Assembly: GCA_902363335.1 (NCBI GenBank)
Contig: CABIZV010000005.1
Location: 186,001 to 250,000, forward strand
Length of the DNA stretch: 64,000 nucleotides
Direction: 5' to 3'
DNA from: Enterobacteriaceae bacterium
GTDB lineage: Bacteria; Pseudomonadota; Gammaproteobacteria; Enterobacterales; Enterobacteriaceae
Under the pieces are notes generated by a model. The model was not told the origin of the DNA. It did not search any database and was given only the letters and a program-made list of their open reading frames with translations. Below are positions 52,151-61,490 of the stretch, piece after piece (position 1 is the stretch's first letter; each line of letters begins with the position of its first letter). The position numbers and the translations under genes are program-made.

Positions 52151-52663
52151 TCACCGCTCGGTGAGGGTATTCTCGCGTCGGTAAACCCAATCGTCATAGT
52201 ATTCCCCATTGAGCAAATAGGCTTTTTCCAGCACCTGAGTGCGCGTAAAACCGTGTCTTTCCAGCAGCCGTGAGGAGCCCTGATTGGCCCCTAACACCCA
52301 CGCATTAATGGCCCACAGCGACAGTTGATGAAAGCCGTAGTCGCAAAGCGCGGTGAGCGCTTCGCTGGCATAGCCTTTGCCCTGTGCTTCGGGTAGCAGC
52401 GCGTAACCGATATCCGCTTCATGCGGGTTTTTTGGGCTAATGCGCAGGCCGATATCACCTAATGCCACATTATTTTCATCACGAATGACAAAGATATTGG
52501 GTTCCTGGCATCGCAGTCTGAACACCGCCCGTATCGCCGCTTCGTCCAGCACTTCGCCCATAAAACGCATGACGTCACCGTTTTTTCGCAGCGACAAAAA
52601 AAAAGGCCAATCGCGTTCGTTAAAGGGAGTTAGCAGTAAGCGTGGGGTTGTCAGCGTCACCAT
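52151..52663 (-). CDS. GNAT N-acetyltransferase (RimJ/RimL-like)
   Basis: Acetyl-CoA-dependent acetyltransferase of the RimJ/RimL branch. It starts VTLTTPRLLLTPFNERDWPFF, contains DIGYALLPEAQGKGYASEAL (the acetyl-CoA-binding Q/RxxGxG/A motif as QGKGYA) and ends GFTRTQVLEKAYLLNGEYYDDWVY. The acceptor is unknown. Start ATG 52663 is chosen by family form; the frame extends ten codons to ATG 52693, and neither has a clear ribosome-binding site. In K-12 yfcI occupies the adjacent slot (from memory) and was not seen here. Convergent with hisP. Confidence 0.85.
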   Translation of the reverse strand: MVTLTTPRLLLTPFNERDWPFFLSLRKNGDVMRFMGEVLDEAAIRAVFRLRCQEPNIFVIRDENNVALGDIGLRISPKNPHEADIGYALLPEAQGKGYASEALTALCDYGFHQLSLWAINAWVLGANQGSSRLLERHGFTRTQVLEKAYLLNGEYYDDWVYRRENTLTER

Positions 52664-52693
52664 AAAGAGGCCAGTATGCGAGAACAAAGCCAT

Positions 52694-52935
52694 ACCTTAT
52701 CACCCAAAAAGACGCAATAACAAGGCCTTAACGCTTAAGCGATGCGCTACCGCTGAGCTCATGGAAATATTCGAGCACCGTCTGGATCTGTACAAGGCTT
52801 TATCGCAGGATTGGAGAGTTAAGGTTGTAAGCGGCCTCACGTTCAGGCCGCGGATCTTCGGTTAAGTCGCTGGAAATGCGAGGGTAGTTCCAGATTACGT
52901 CAGGAGAAAACTGACGTTACGCGCGCGGTAGGCAG
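52694..52935. other. Gap between the GNAT gene and yfcH
   Basis: About 240 bases. A hairpin ACGTCAG/CTGACGT at 52897-52917 may terminate yfcH transcription. A 35-codon frame from ATG 52760 has no family match. No gene is supported. Confidence 0.4.
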
Positions 52936-53838
52936 TTAAGGCCGTTTGCCGATAATATTGCCCAGCGCTTCATCCAAATCGTACCAGTGGAAGGTAAAAC
53001 CGGCGGCTTCTAAGCGTTTTGGCAACGCGCGCTGACCGCCCAGCACCAGTACCGACGATTCGCCCATCAGCAGGCGTATCACGGTCGCGGGAACGCGTAA
53101 GATTGCGGGACGATTCAGTGCATGACCTAAGGCGTGAGAAAATTGTTCATTGTGTACCGGGTAGGGCGAAACCATATTAAATGGCCCACGGAGATCGTGG
53201 TCGAGTAACCACAAGATACCGTTGACCATATCGTCAATGTGAATCCACGCCAGATACTGCCGACCGTTGCCGATAGGGCCGCCGAGCCCGAGTTTAAACG
53301 GCGGCAGCATTTTGCCGAGGATCCCACCTTTTGCGGCAAGAACCACGCCGGTGCGCAGCAGGCAAACACGGGTACGGTCGCTTTGCGCGGTGCAGGCGAT
53401 CTGCTCCCAGCGCGCGCAAAGCTTATGGGTAAATTCGTTATGCGGCGGCTCTTCTTCGGTCACGACCACTTCACCCAGATCGCCGTAGTATCCGATAGCT
53501 GAACCGGAAATCAGCACCGCCGGCGGTGTGTCGCTTGCCTGAATTAAATCACTGAGCCGTTGGGTTATCTTCCAGCGGCTATCGCAGAGTTTCTGTTTCT
53601 GCTCTTCGGTCCAGCGCTTATCGGCAATCGGCTCTCCGGCGAGGTTAATGACGGCGTCGATGCCATCAAGTGACGTCACTTTCTGCAGCCCGGCCCATAT
53701 CTCAACGCGCGCATCTAGCGTTTGATGTGCTTTCTCAGGCGTTCGCGTCACCACTGTGACCGTGTGGCCCAGCGTCAATAAACGCGGGATCAGATGGCGA
53801 CCAATCAGCCCGGTGCCACCGGTAATGAGAATTTGCAT
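52936..53838 (-). CDS. yfcH: SDR39U1-family epimerase-like protein YfcH
   Basis: NAD(P)-binding short-chain dehydrogenase/epimerase-like protein (TIGR01777 type) of unknown substrate. The Rossmann start ILITGGTGLIGRHLIPRLL is at residues 3-21, followed by INLAGEPIADKRW and SGSAIGYYGD, where the Tyr of the active site lies. A C-terminal DUF1731 region includes LGGQRALPKRLEAAGF. 300 residues. Follows folX after 23 bases, so the two form an operon. Confidence 0.93.
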   Translation of the reverse strand: MQILITGGTGLIGRHLIPRLLTLGHTVTVVTRTPEKAHQTLDARVEIWAGLQKVTSLDGIDAVINLAGEPIADKRWTEEQKQKLCDSRWKITQRLSDLIQASDTPPAVLISGSAIGYYGDLGEVVVTEEEPPHNEFTHKLCARWEQIACTAQSDRTRVCLLRTGVVLAAKGGILGKMLPPFKLGLGGPIGNGRQYLAWIHIDDMVNGILWLLDHDLRGPFNMVSPYPVHNEQFSHALGHALNRPAILRVPATVIRLLMGESSVLVLGGQRALPKRLEAAGFTFHWYDLDEALGNIIGKRP

Positions 53839-53861
53839 GCGACCTCCCAGCGAAGGAGCGC

Positions 53862-54224
53862 TTAACGTTGCCAGATTAAGGTAATGGATACCGAGTCGGC
53901 ATAACGCAGCGCGTGAACTTTATCGACCTCTACTTCAGCATAAGTGACCCAGTGATGTTCGCGTGCGATATCGAGCACATCCTGAGTTAATTTTTCCAAC
54001 AAAGAGAAACGGTTATTCTCTACGTGAGAAATAATGCTTTTGGTGATGGTGCGGTAGTTCAGCGCATCATTGATATCTTCGCTATTGCGCGCTTTATCTG
54101 CCGGATAGCGAAGCTGGATATTGATAACCACATCCTGGCGGTTGGCAATCTCTTCTTCTTTAATACCGATAAACGTACGCAACCGCAGATTTTTGATGCG
54201 GATAATGGCGTCGGACTGTGACAT
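53862..54224 (-). CDS. folX: Dihydroneopterin triphosphate 2'-epimerase FolX
   Basis: Epimerises dihydroneopterin triphosphate to dihydromonapterin triphosphate; FolB-like fold of 120 residues. RTFIGIKEEEIANRQDVVINIQL near the start and the catalytic region with LLEKLTQDVLDIA are present. GGAGA precedes the ATG. Operon with yfcH. Confidence 0.95.
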   Translation of the reverse strand: MSQSDAIIRIKNLRLRTFIGIKEEEIANRQDVVINIQLRYPADKARNSEDINDALNYRTITKSIISHVENNRFSLLEKLTQDVLDIAREHHWVTYAEVEVDKVHALRYADSVSITLIWQR

Positions 54225-54471
54225 TGCAGGTATTCTCCTTAATTATTGTTGTCCTTGGCATCATACACGAAAGCAGGTTTGTTGCGGCAGAGGGGGAACA
54301 GGTGCTTGTTTAATAAAGCGCGATTTACGCAAGCCTGTTAGTTGCAAAAACCTCATGTACCAGACGAGTGACATCCATTCTAAGACAAGCTATGTTGGCT
54401 GTTATGTCCGTCGGAGGCAGGTTCTTTGCGTCCGTCATTTGTGCCCTGTAACCTGTGATTGAGGATGCGCG

Positions 54472-55116
54472 ATGAGCCAGCCTGTGATAACGCTTTGGTC
54501 AGACTCTGATTTTTTCTCACCGTATGTTATGTCAGTTTACGTTGCGCTACAGGAAAAAGGGTTACCGTTTAACCTTAAAACGGTAAATCTTGGCCTCGGC
54601 GAACATCTTCAACCGGGATGGCGAGGTTATAGCGCCACGCGCCGCGTGCCGCTGTTGGTGGTCGATGATTTTGAACTGAGCGAATCGTCTGCCATTACCG
54701 AGTACCTTGACGAGCGTTTTGCACCACCTGAATGGGAACGCTTGTACCCATACGATCTCCAGAAACGGGCACGTGCCCGTCAGGTGCAGGCATGGTTACG
54801 CAGCGATCTGATGCCAATTCGTGAAGAACGATCCACGGCGGTGGTTTTTGGGGGTGAGAAAAAAGCACCTTTAAGCGAAGCAGGACACAAAAGCGCAGCT
54901 AAACTTTTTGACACTGCCACTGCGCTTTTATCCCACGGTAAGCCGAATCTATTTGGTGAGTGGTGTATTGCGGATAGTGATTTAGCGTTGATGCTCAATC
55001 GTTTGGTGATGAATGGCGATGATGTCCCTGAGCGACTGGCGGATTACGCTACCTTCCAATGGCAGCGGTCATCAATACAGCGCTACGTGGCGCTCTCGGC
55101 AACACGGTCGGACTGA
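54472..55116 (+). CDS. yfcF: Glutathione S-transferase YfcF
   Basis: Glutathione transferase/peroxidase of 214 residues. N-terminal thioredoxin-like domain (ITLWSDSDFFSPYVMSVYVALQEKG, cis-Pro in RRVPLLVVDDFELSESSAITEYL) and an all-helical C-terminal domain with GEWCIADSDLALM. Same length as K-12. Its K-12 neighbour yfcG is absent here. TTGAGGATGC precedes the ATG. Confidence 0.95.
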   Translation: MSQPVITLWSDSDFFSPYVMSVYVALQEKGLPFNLKTVNLGLGEHLQPGWRGYSATRRVPLLVVDDFELSESSAITEYLDERFAPPEWERLYPYDLQKRARARQVQAWLRSDLMPIREERSTAVVFGGEKKAPLSEAGHKSAAKLFDTATALLSHGKPNLFGEWCIADSDLALMLNRLVMNGDDVPERLADYATFQWQRSSIQRYVALSATRSD

Positions 55117-55172
55117 AAATAATGATGAAATCCATTATGATAGCAGGGATTATCATTGTAGGGATTTGATGA

Positions 55173-55724
55173 ATGAAATTGATGTTTGCTTCGGATATTC
55201 ATGGCGCTTTGCCCGCCGCTGAACGCGTCGTGTCGCTATTTAAACAAAGCGGTGCAGATTGGCTGGTGATTCTGGGCGACGTGCTCAATCATGGGCCGCG
55301 TAACGCACTCCCTGAAGGATATGCGCCATCACAGGTTGCCGAGTGCCTGAACAGCGTTGCTGAGCGGGTTATTGCGGTACGTGGCAATTGTGATAGCGAA
55401 GTCGACCAGATGTTGCTGCATTTTCCCATGACGGCGCCATGGCAGCAGATATTGACCGAAAAACAAAGACTGTTTCTGACTCATGGTCATCTTTATGGCC
55501 CGGATAATCTTCCGCCGCTGGCGGCAGACGATGTGCTAATTTTTGGCCATACGCACCTGCCGGTGGCAGAAAAACACGACGAGATATTCTTATTTAACCC
55601 CGGTTCGGTTAGCATTCCTAAAGGCGGTTTTGCTGCAAGCTTCGGAATGATGGACGGGGGCAAACTGCAAGTTTTAGCACTTAATGATCAGCGGGTTATT
55701 GCAGAGGTCACCATTAACCCGTAA
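55173..55724 (+). CDS. yfcE: Metallophosphodiesterase YfcE
   Basis: Manganese-dependent phosphodiesterase of the MJ0936/YfcE family; it acts on model phosphodiesters in vitro, natural substrate unknown. All metal motifs are visible: SDIHG (residues 7-11), GDVLNHG, GNCD, LTHGH and FGHTHLP. 183 residues. Lies between yfcF and yfcD, as in K-12. Confidence 0.95.
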   Translation: MKLMFASDIHGALPAAERVVSLFKQSGADWLVILGDVLNHGPRNALPEGYAPSQVAECLNSVAERVIAVRGNCDSEVDQMLLHFPMTAPWQQILTEKQRLFLTHGHLYGPDNLPPLAADDVLIFGHTHLPVAEKHDEIFLFNPGSVSIPKGGFAASFGMMDGGKLQVLALNDQRVIAEVTINP

Positions 55725-55780
55725 TTTACCCATCAATCATAAAACGCGCCGCAAGAGCGCATTCAATTTAAGGTTTTCTG

Positions 55781-56326
55781 ATGGTCGAGCAGAATCATTT
55801 GGCAAGCACGGAATGGGTCGATATTGTCAGCGAAGACAATGAGGTCATCGCGCAAGCGAGCCGCGAACAAATGCGCGCGCAGTGTCTGCGTCACCGGGCA
55901 ACCTATATCGTCGTGCATGACGGGATGGGGAAAATTCTGGTGCAACGCCGCACTGAGACGAAAGACTATCAGCCGGGTATGCTGGACGCCACCGCTGGGG
56001 GTGTTGTCAAGGCAGATGAACCGTTGCTGGAATCCGCCCGTCGTGAAGCAGAAGAGGAACTCGGGATTGCAGGCGTGCCGTTTGCCGATCACGGCCAGTT
56101 CTATTTTGAAGACAAGAACTGTCGCGTCTGGGGCAGCTTGTTTAGCTGTGTCTCCCACGGGCCGTTTGCCTTACAGGAAGAAGAGGTGAGTGAGGTCAGC
56201 TGGATGACGCCAGAAGAGATCACCGCCCGTTGCGATGACTTTACTGATGATTCCCTGAAGGCGCTGGCGCTGTGGATGACCCGCAACGCTAACAACGAAG
56301 CGCGAGTAACGGAAGACGAAGAGTGA
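55781..56326 (+). CDS. yfcD: Nudix hydrolase YfcD
   Basis: Putative Nudix hydrolase of 181 residues. The Nudix box is seen as GGVVKADEPLLESARREAEE followed by ELGI, matching GX5EX7REUXEEXGU. The substrate is not established; the closest relatives include IPP-isomerase-like proteins. Ends in an acidic tail EARVTEDEE. Confidence 0.94.
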   Translation: MVEQNHLASTEWVDIVSEDNEVIAQASREQMRAQCLRHRATYIVVHDGMGKILVQRRTETKDYQPGMLDATAGGVVKADEPLLESARREAEEELGIAGVPFADHGQFYFEDKNCRVWGSLFSCVSHGPFALQEEEVSEVSWMTPEEITARCDDFTDDSLKALALWMTRNANNEARVTEDEE

Positions 56327-56359
56327 TTGATATGGGCACCTTTTGGTGCCCATTGTGAT

Positions 56360-57460
56360 TTAAGGGAAGCTGAAGACCATAACTGCCGGGATGTTCACCG
56401 TTCCTGATGAAAGTGCTGAAGCGTCTGTGGATGAGATAAAGGCAAATATATTGAGCGTAGCGTCACCGGTATCCCCTTCATAGTTCATAAAAAATTCATT
56501 GAGCTTGACATTATTTTTGAGATTAATTCTGGTGTAGTTAGTTGCATCAGCAGAGCTTGCATATTTTAATCCTATCCCCACGCCCTTTGCTGTTCCATTT
56601 GTGTTAATAAGCAGATTGTCGCTGGTGCTTTGGTTGGAGGCAAAGTTGAGGGTGATACTGGCTTTTGAATAGCAGTTTTTAAAATTGATTTGAAAAGGCG
56701 TTAAATTATACTCTCCGCTGGGTTTACTCTGTATATCTCTCAAATTGATATCTCCCAGGTTGACCGTGGGTACTTTAGTAAAAGTGCCACATCCCGCGCT
56801 TTTAAATGATATTGGCCCTTTAAAGTGAATATTTACCTGCCCGCCAAAACCGTCGATATTTTCAAGTACGCCAACATGTGTTTGCGTGGAGAAAAAAGAT
56901 TTCCCTGCTGCCTTTGTTGGATCAAAATCAGAAGTTGTATAAAACTTGACGGTAAAAGGAATGCTCACGGTTTGCTTCAGCGTATCCGTTATATCACTGC
57001 AACCCCAGCCACCCGTTGCTGTTGATTTATTATAGCTTGAGTTAAGCGTCATGTAGAAAGGCATCGCGGGCGACCATGACCCCCAGTTGGACGCCGGCTG
57101 AGGCATGTTGGCCTCTACGATAACATACAGGCCAGGTACAGAGGCATCGACGAGCACGCCTTTCGGGTTATTGACATCCGCTTTGGTAAAAACACTGGTG
57201 GGATAAAAATTGGCTTCTTTAGAGCTGTTATTCCAGCTTTTTCCCCAGTAACCCGCAGTGACGCTGGTTGAGCTTGTAAACACCGAACTTTCATTAGCGC
57301 TGGGAGTAAGATCTGTGCCGTTAATATTTAGCACGGCGTTAACGGTTGCGCTAACGCTACTGGGACTGCCAAGCATCCAGCCGCATCCGGCAAAGCAAGG
57401 TATAGAACAAAACATTGAAGATATTAATAATAGTGGTAATAGTTTGATAGGGGATAACAT
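56360..57460 (-). CDS. Orphan two-domain fimbrial adhesin-like protein
   Basis: Secreted protein of 366 residues with a signal peptide of about 24 residues (LLPLLLISSMFCSIPCFA). The N-terminal part up to about residue 215 looks like a receptor-binding lectin domain of a fimbrial tip adhesin. The last 150 residues look like a pilin domain: a Cys pair (SAGCGTF and NFKNCYS), the TVNLGDINLRD strand and a C-terminal strand VNIPAVMVFSFP. No chaperone, usher or major pilin gene is adjacent. The gene is AT-rich compared with its neighbours and so probably acquired. It sits where K-12 has yfcC. A ribosome-binding site is not evident. Confidence 0.8.
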   Translation of the reverse strand: MLSPIKLLPLLLISSMFCSIPCFAGCGWMLGSPSSVSATVNAVLNINGTDLTPSANESSVFTSSTSVTAGYWGKSWNNSSKEANFYPTSVFTKADVNNPKGVLVDASVPGLYVIVEANMPQPASNWGSWSPAMPFYMTLNSSYNKSTATGGWGCSDITDTLKQTVSIPFTVKFYTTSDFDPTKAAGKSFFSTQTHVGVLENIDGFGGQVNIHFKGPISFKSAGCGTFTKVPTVNLGDINLRDIQSKPSGEYNLTPFQINFKNCYSKASITLNFASNQSTSDNLLINTNGTAKGVGIGLKYASSADATNYTRINLKNNVKLNEFFMNYEGDTGDATLNIFAFISSTDASALSSGTVNIPAVMVFSFP

Positions 57461-57690
57461 AAGGTTAATCCTTTTATTTTATTAATCAATTATATTCCTA
57501 TGTTGAGTGTATAATTAGGATTAGCGTAATAGCAATACATAAAACACTAAATGGAGATTGTTTGAATTTTATTATTAATAACAATTATGTGTGATATCTT
57601 TAAATATAAAGTGGTTTGTATATTATTTATTAGATTAATAAAGGTGTCGATTTATTCGGGAAGGGATTACTAATAAACGATGTAATAAAA
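57461..57690. other. AT-rich gap upstream of the adhesin
   Basis: About 230 strongly AT-rich bases without an open frame of note. It probably contains the adhesin promoter on the minus strand and is a likely target of H-NS-type silencing (inference from composition). Confidence 0.4.
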
Positions 57691-57716
57691 AAGGCGACCA
57701 TATAAGGTCGCCTTCT
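57684..57716 (-). terminator. Terminator of ackA-pta
   Basis: AAGGCGACC and GGTCGCCTT form a perfect 9-bp stem, followed on the minus strand by a run of T. It lies just after the pta stop. Confidence 0.9.
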
Positions 57717-57729
57717 GTCTTAAAGATAC

Positions 57730-59874
57730 TTAGCCTTGCTGCGAAGACTGGATCGCGGTCAGAGCGATGGTATAGACGATATCGTCTACCAGCGCGCCAC
57801 GAGACAGGTCGTTCACCGGCTTGCGCATACCCTGCAGCATCGGCCCGATAGAGATCAGGTCGGCAGAACGCTGTACCGCTTTGTAGGTGGTGTTACCGGT
57901 GTTCAGATCCGGGAAGATGAACACGGTAGCGCGACCTGCAACCGGAGAGTTCGGTGCTTTGGATTTCGCAACGTCAGCCATAACCGCGGCGTCATACTGC
58001 AGCGGGCCGTCGATCATCAGGTCAGGACGTTTTTCCTGAGCCAGACGAGTTGCTTCGCGTACTTTCTCAACGTCGCTACCTGCACCAGAGGTACCGGTAG
58101 AGTAGGAGAGCATTGCCACGCGTGGTTCGATACCGAAAGCAATCGCGGAGTCAGCAGACTGGATAGCGATTTCTGCCAGCTGTTCAGCCGTTGGATCTGG
58201 GTTGATCGCGCAGTCACCGTAAACATAAACCTGTTCTGGCAGCAGCATGAAGAACACAGAAGACACCAGAGAGCTACCAGGTGCAGTTTTAATCAGCTGC
58301 AGCGGTGGACGAATGGTGTTTGCCGTAGTGTGAACTGCACCAGAAACCAGGCCGTCAACATCGTCTTGTTCCAGCATCAGGGTGCCAAGAACAACGTTGT
58401 CTTCAAGCTGCTCGCGAGCAACGGTTTCGGTCATGCCTTTGTTTTTACGCAGTTCGACCAGACGAGCAACGTAGCTTTCGCGAACCACTTCTGGATCAAC
58501 GATTTCAACGCCAGCGCCCAGTTCTACGCCCTGGGAGGCAGCAACGCGGGTGATTTCATCCGGGTTGCCCAGCAGTACGCAAGTTGCGATACCACGTTCA
58601 GCACAGATAGCCGCAGCTTTAACGGTACGCGGTTCGTCGCCTTCTGGCAGAACAACGCGCTTGCCGGCTTTACGTGCCAGCTCGGTCAGCTGGTAGCGGA
58701 AGGCTGGAGGAGACAGACGACGGCTGCGCTCAGAAGTTGCGGTGAGCGAGTCAATCCAGTCAGCGTTGATATAGTTAGCAACGTATTCCTGAACTTTCTC
58801 GATGCGCTCATGATCGTCAACCGGCACTTCCAGGTTGAAGCTCTGCAGGCTCAGAGAGGTCTGCCAGGTGTTGGTGTTCACCATGAATACCGGCAGGCCG
58901 GTAGCAAATGCGCGTTCGCACAGTTTGCTGATACGTGGATCCATGTCGTAACCGCCGGTCAGCAGCAGAGCACCGATTTCCACGCCGTTCATGGCGGCCA
59001 GGCACGCTGCAACCAGAACGTCAGGACGGTCTGCGGAGGTCACCAGCAGGGAACCTGCACGGAAATGCTCCAGCATGTGCGGGATGCTACGTGCGCAGAA
59101 GGTCACAGATTTCACGCGGCGAGTGTTGATGTCGCCTTCGTTAATAATGGTCGCGTTCAGGTGGTGAGCCATATCGATTGCACGGGTCGCAATCAGATCG
59201 AAGCTCCATGGCACCGCGCCAAGTACCGGCAGGCTGCTAGAGCCGCTCAGCTTAGCTGGATCGATTTTTACCACTTTCGCTTTGGTAGAATCGTCGAAGA
59301 TCTCAGACAGATCCGGGCGAGTACGGCCCTGGTCGTCAACGGGTGCGTTCAGCTTATTGACGATAACACCGGTAATGTTGGTGTTTTTTGCGCCGCCGAA
59401 GCTGCTGCGAGTCAGTTCAATACGCTCGTTCAGCTGCTCTGGGGTATCGGTACCCTGAGACATGACGAAAACGATTTCCGCGTTCAGCGTTTTCGCGATT
59501 TCGTAGTTCAGAGACTGCGCGAACTGATGCTTACGGGTTGGCACCAGGCCTTCAACCAGTACAACTTCTGCATCTTTGGTGTTGGTGTGGTAGTTAGCGA
59601 TGATCTCTTCCATCAGCACATCTTTCTGATTGCTGGAGAGCAGCGCTTCTACGTGGTTCATTTTCATCGGTTCAGCGGCAGTCGTCGTGGAAGAGCTGGC
59701 GCGAACGATGGTGGTAGTCTGGTCTGGCGCATCGCCACCGCTACGAGGTTGAGCGATAGGCTTAAAGACGCTCAGACGAACGCCTTTGCGTTCCATAGCA
59801 CGGATAACGCCAAGGCTGACGCTGGTCAGGCCGACGCTGGTTCCGGTAGGGATCAGCATAATAGTACGGGACAC
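57730..59874 (-). CDS. pta: Phosphate acetyltransferase Pta
   Basis: Converts acetyl-CoA and phosphate to acetyl phosphate. The long form of 714 residues has an N-terminal P-loop-like domain (LIPTGTSVGLTSVSLG, residues 7-22), a DRTGG middle domain (about 225-335) and the C-terminal catalytic PTA_PTB domain (about 390-710) with DVDGLVSGAVHTTANTIRP and GPLQYDAA. Follows ackA after 76 bases, in the ackA-pta operon. A 749-codon frame on the opposite strand is a composition artefact. Confidence 0.97.
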   Translation of the reverse strand: MSRTIMLIPTGTSVGLTSVSLGVIRAMERKGVRLSVFKPIAQPRSGGDAPDQTTTIVRASSSTTTAAEPMKMNHVEALLSSNQKDVLMEEIIANYHTNTKDAEVVLVEGLVPTRKHQFAQSLNYEIAKTLNAEIVFVMSQGTDTPEQLNERIELTRSSFGGAKNTNITGVIVNKLNAPVDDQGRTRPDLSEIFDDSTKAKVVKIDPAKLSGSSSLPVLGAVPWSFDLIATRAIDMAHHLNATIINEGDINTRRVKSVTFCARSIPHMLEHFRAGSLLVTSADRPDVLVAACLAAMNGVEIGALLLTGGYDMDPRISKLCERAFATGLPVFMVNTNTWQTSLSLQSFNLEVPVDDHERIEKVQEYVANYINADWIDSLTATSERSRRLSPPAFRYQLTELARKAGKRVVLPEGDEPRTVKAAAICAERGIATCVLLGNPDEITRVAASQGVELGAGVEIVDPEVVRESYVARLVELRKNKGMTETVAREQLEDNVVLGTLMLEQDDVDGLVSGAVHTTANTIRPPLQLIKTAPGSSLVSSVFFMLLPEQVYVYGDCAINPDPTAEQLAEIAIQSADSAIAFGIEPRVAMLSYSTGTSGAGSDVEKVREATRLAQEKRPDLMIDGPLQYDAAVMADVAKSKAPNSPVAGRATVFIFPDLNTGNTTYKAVQRSADLISIGPMLQGMRKPVNDLSRGALVDDIVYTIALTAIQSSQQG

Positions 59875-59950
59875 GGTTTATCCTCTTTCGTTACCGCCGC
59901 AATTGGGCGGGTTACAAAACAGCACCGCCAGCTTAGCTGGCGGTGTGATA

Positions 59951-61153
59951 TCAGGCAGTCAGACGGTTGGCGTCTTGTGCAATGACCAGCTCTTCGTTGG
60001 TCGGGATAACGATGGCAGGGCGGGTGCCTTCTTTGTTGATGAAGCCAGACTTGCCGAAACGAGCAGCCAGGTTACGTTCGTGATCAACTTCGAAGCCCAG
60101 AACGCCCAGTTTGCCCAGGGACAGTTCGCGAACCATGGCGGCATTTTCACCGATACCACCGGTGAAGATAACCGCATCCAGACGGCCCTCCATCAGCGCA
60201 GCGTAGGAACCGATGTACTTCGCCAGACGGTGGCAGTAAACGTCCATTGCACGTTTAGCGTCAGCTTTATCCTGGTAGTTATCTTCTACATAACGGCAGT
60301 CGCTGGTGACTTCGGTCAGACCCAGAAGGCCAGACTCTTTGGTCAGCATTTTGTTGATCTGATCAACGTTCATGCCCAGAGTGTCGTGCAGGTGGAAAAT
60401 GATGGCAGGGTCGATGTCGCCAGAGCGAGTACCCATCACCAGACCTTCCAGTGGGGTCAGACCCATGGAGGTATCAACACATTTACCGTTACGGATTGCA
60501 GAGACAGAACCACCGTTGCCCAGGTGGCAAGTAATGATGTTGAGTTCTTCAACCGGCTTGTTCAGTACTTTTGCTGCTTCCTGGGTTACATAGAAGTGGC
60601 TGGTGCCGTGTGCGCCGTAGCGACGGATGCCATGTTCTTTGTACAGGCTGTACGGTAGGGCATACAGGTAAGATTCTTCCGGCATAGTCTGGTGGAACGC
60701 GGTATCGAATACGGCAACGTTCTTATCTTTCAGGTTAGGGAAAGATTTCAGCGCTTCAGCAATACCGATCAGGTGAGCTGGGTTATGCAGCGGAGCGAAA
60801 GAAGAAGAATCTTTAATACCCTGAATCACGGATTCGTCGATCACAACGGAGCTGGTGTACTTCTCGCCGCCGTGTACGATGCGGTGACCGATTGCGGTCA
60901 GCTGCGCGGACAGTTCTGGTTTTTGTGCCAGAATAGTATTAACGATAAAGTTCAGCGCTTCACTGTGAGCGGCGCCTGCACCTAAAGCCGCTTCTTGTTT
61001 ACCGCCGTCCATTTTCCACTTGATACGTGCTTCTGGGAGATGGAAACATTCGGCTAAACCAGAGAGGTATTCTTCACCGTTAACTGCATCGATGATGGCA
61101 AATTTCAGTGAGGAGCTACCGCAGTTCAGAACCAGTACTAACTTACTCGACAT
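59951..61153 (-). CDS. ackA: Acetate kinase AckA
   Basis: Makes acetate and ATP from acetyl phosphate. ASKHA fold: LVLNCGSSSLKFAIID (residues 5-20), HRIVHGGEKYT, FDTAFHQTMPE with the catalytic Asp, RRYGAHGTSH and VIFTGGIGENAAMVRE. 400 residues as in K-12. First gene of the operon. Confidence 0.98.
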   Translation of the reverse strand: MSSKLVLVLNCGSSSLKFAIIDAVNGEEYLSGLAECFHLPEARIKWKMDGGKQEAALGAGAAHSEALNFIVNTILAQKPELSAQLTAIGHRIVHGGEKYTSSVVIDESVIQGIKDSSSFAPLHNPAHLIGIAEALKSFPNLKDKNVAVFDTAFHQTMPEESYLYALPYSLYKEHGIRRYGAHGTSHFYVTQEAAKVLNKPVEELNIITCHLGNGGSVSAIRNGKCVDTSMGLTPLEGLVMGTRSGDIDPAIIFHLHDTLGMNVDQINKMLTKESGLLGLTEVTSDCRYVEDNYQDKADAKRAMDVYCHRLAKYIGSYAALMEGRLDAVIFTGGIGENAAMVRELSLGKLGVLGFEVDHERNLAARFGKSGFINKEGTRPAIVIPTNEELVIAQDANRLTA

Positions 61154-61490
61154 GGAAGTACCTATTTATGATACGTGGCTAAAAAAACGTCAATGAGTCA
61201 TTAAGCGTAGCGCAGGATGACCCCGACATTTATGATTAACATCATGCCTGGAACAATTTTCGGGCATGATCTAAGAAATACATATTGATTCTAAGCCATT
61301 TTGCATATTTTTCAGCCAATGGCAGAATATGCGATAATTTGATATGCCAGAAGGGATAGAATCTGGCTATCTCAGGCTGGCACAGGATACCCGATTGCAA
61401 GGGCTATGCCAAAATCTTTTGAACGATGTCATACACAGTTGTTGTTTTGCAAAAATATTTTAATCTTTATACGTGAAGTTGAGGTGAGCC
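61154..61490. promoter_or_regulatory. Divergent region ackA/yfbV
   Basis: About 340 bases with the ackA-pta promoters (left) and the yfbV promoter (right). AT-rich around 61240-61340 and 61430-61475. GTTGAGGTGAG precedes the yfbV ATG. No operator could be named with confidence. Confidence 0.5.

Noticed and set aside
52741..52760. tRNA D-arm-like sequence on the minus strand (AGCTCAGCGGTAGCGC)
   Set aside because: No anticodon arm, T-arm or acceptor stem follows at the required spacing; chance resemblance or very old debris.
57736..59985. A 749-codon open frame on the plus strand opposite pta
   Set aside because: It is exactly antisense to a complete pta gene and continues into the pta-ackA gap. 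Its composition (rich in Arg, His, Val, Phe, Gln) is what highly biased codons give on the complementary strand. No family motif was seen.
59786..60658. A 290-codon plus-strand frame opposite ackA
   Set aside because: Antisense shadow of a highly expressed gene with strong codon bias; no start signal or recognisable motif.
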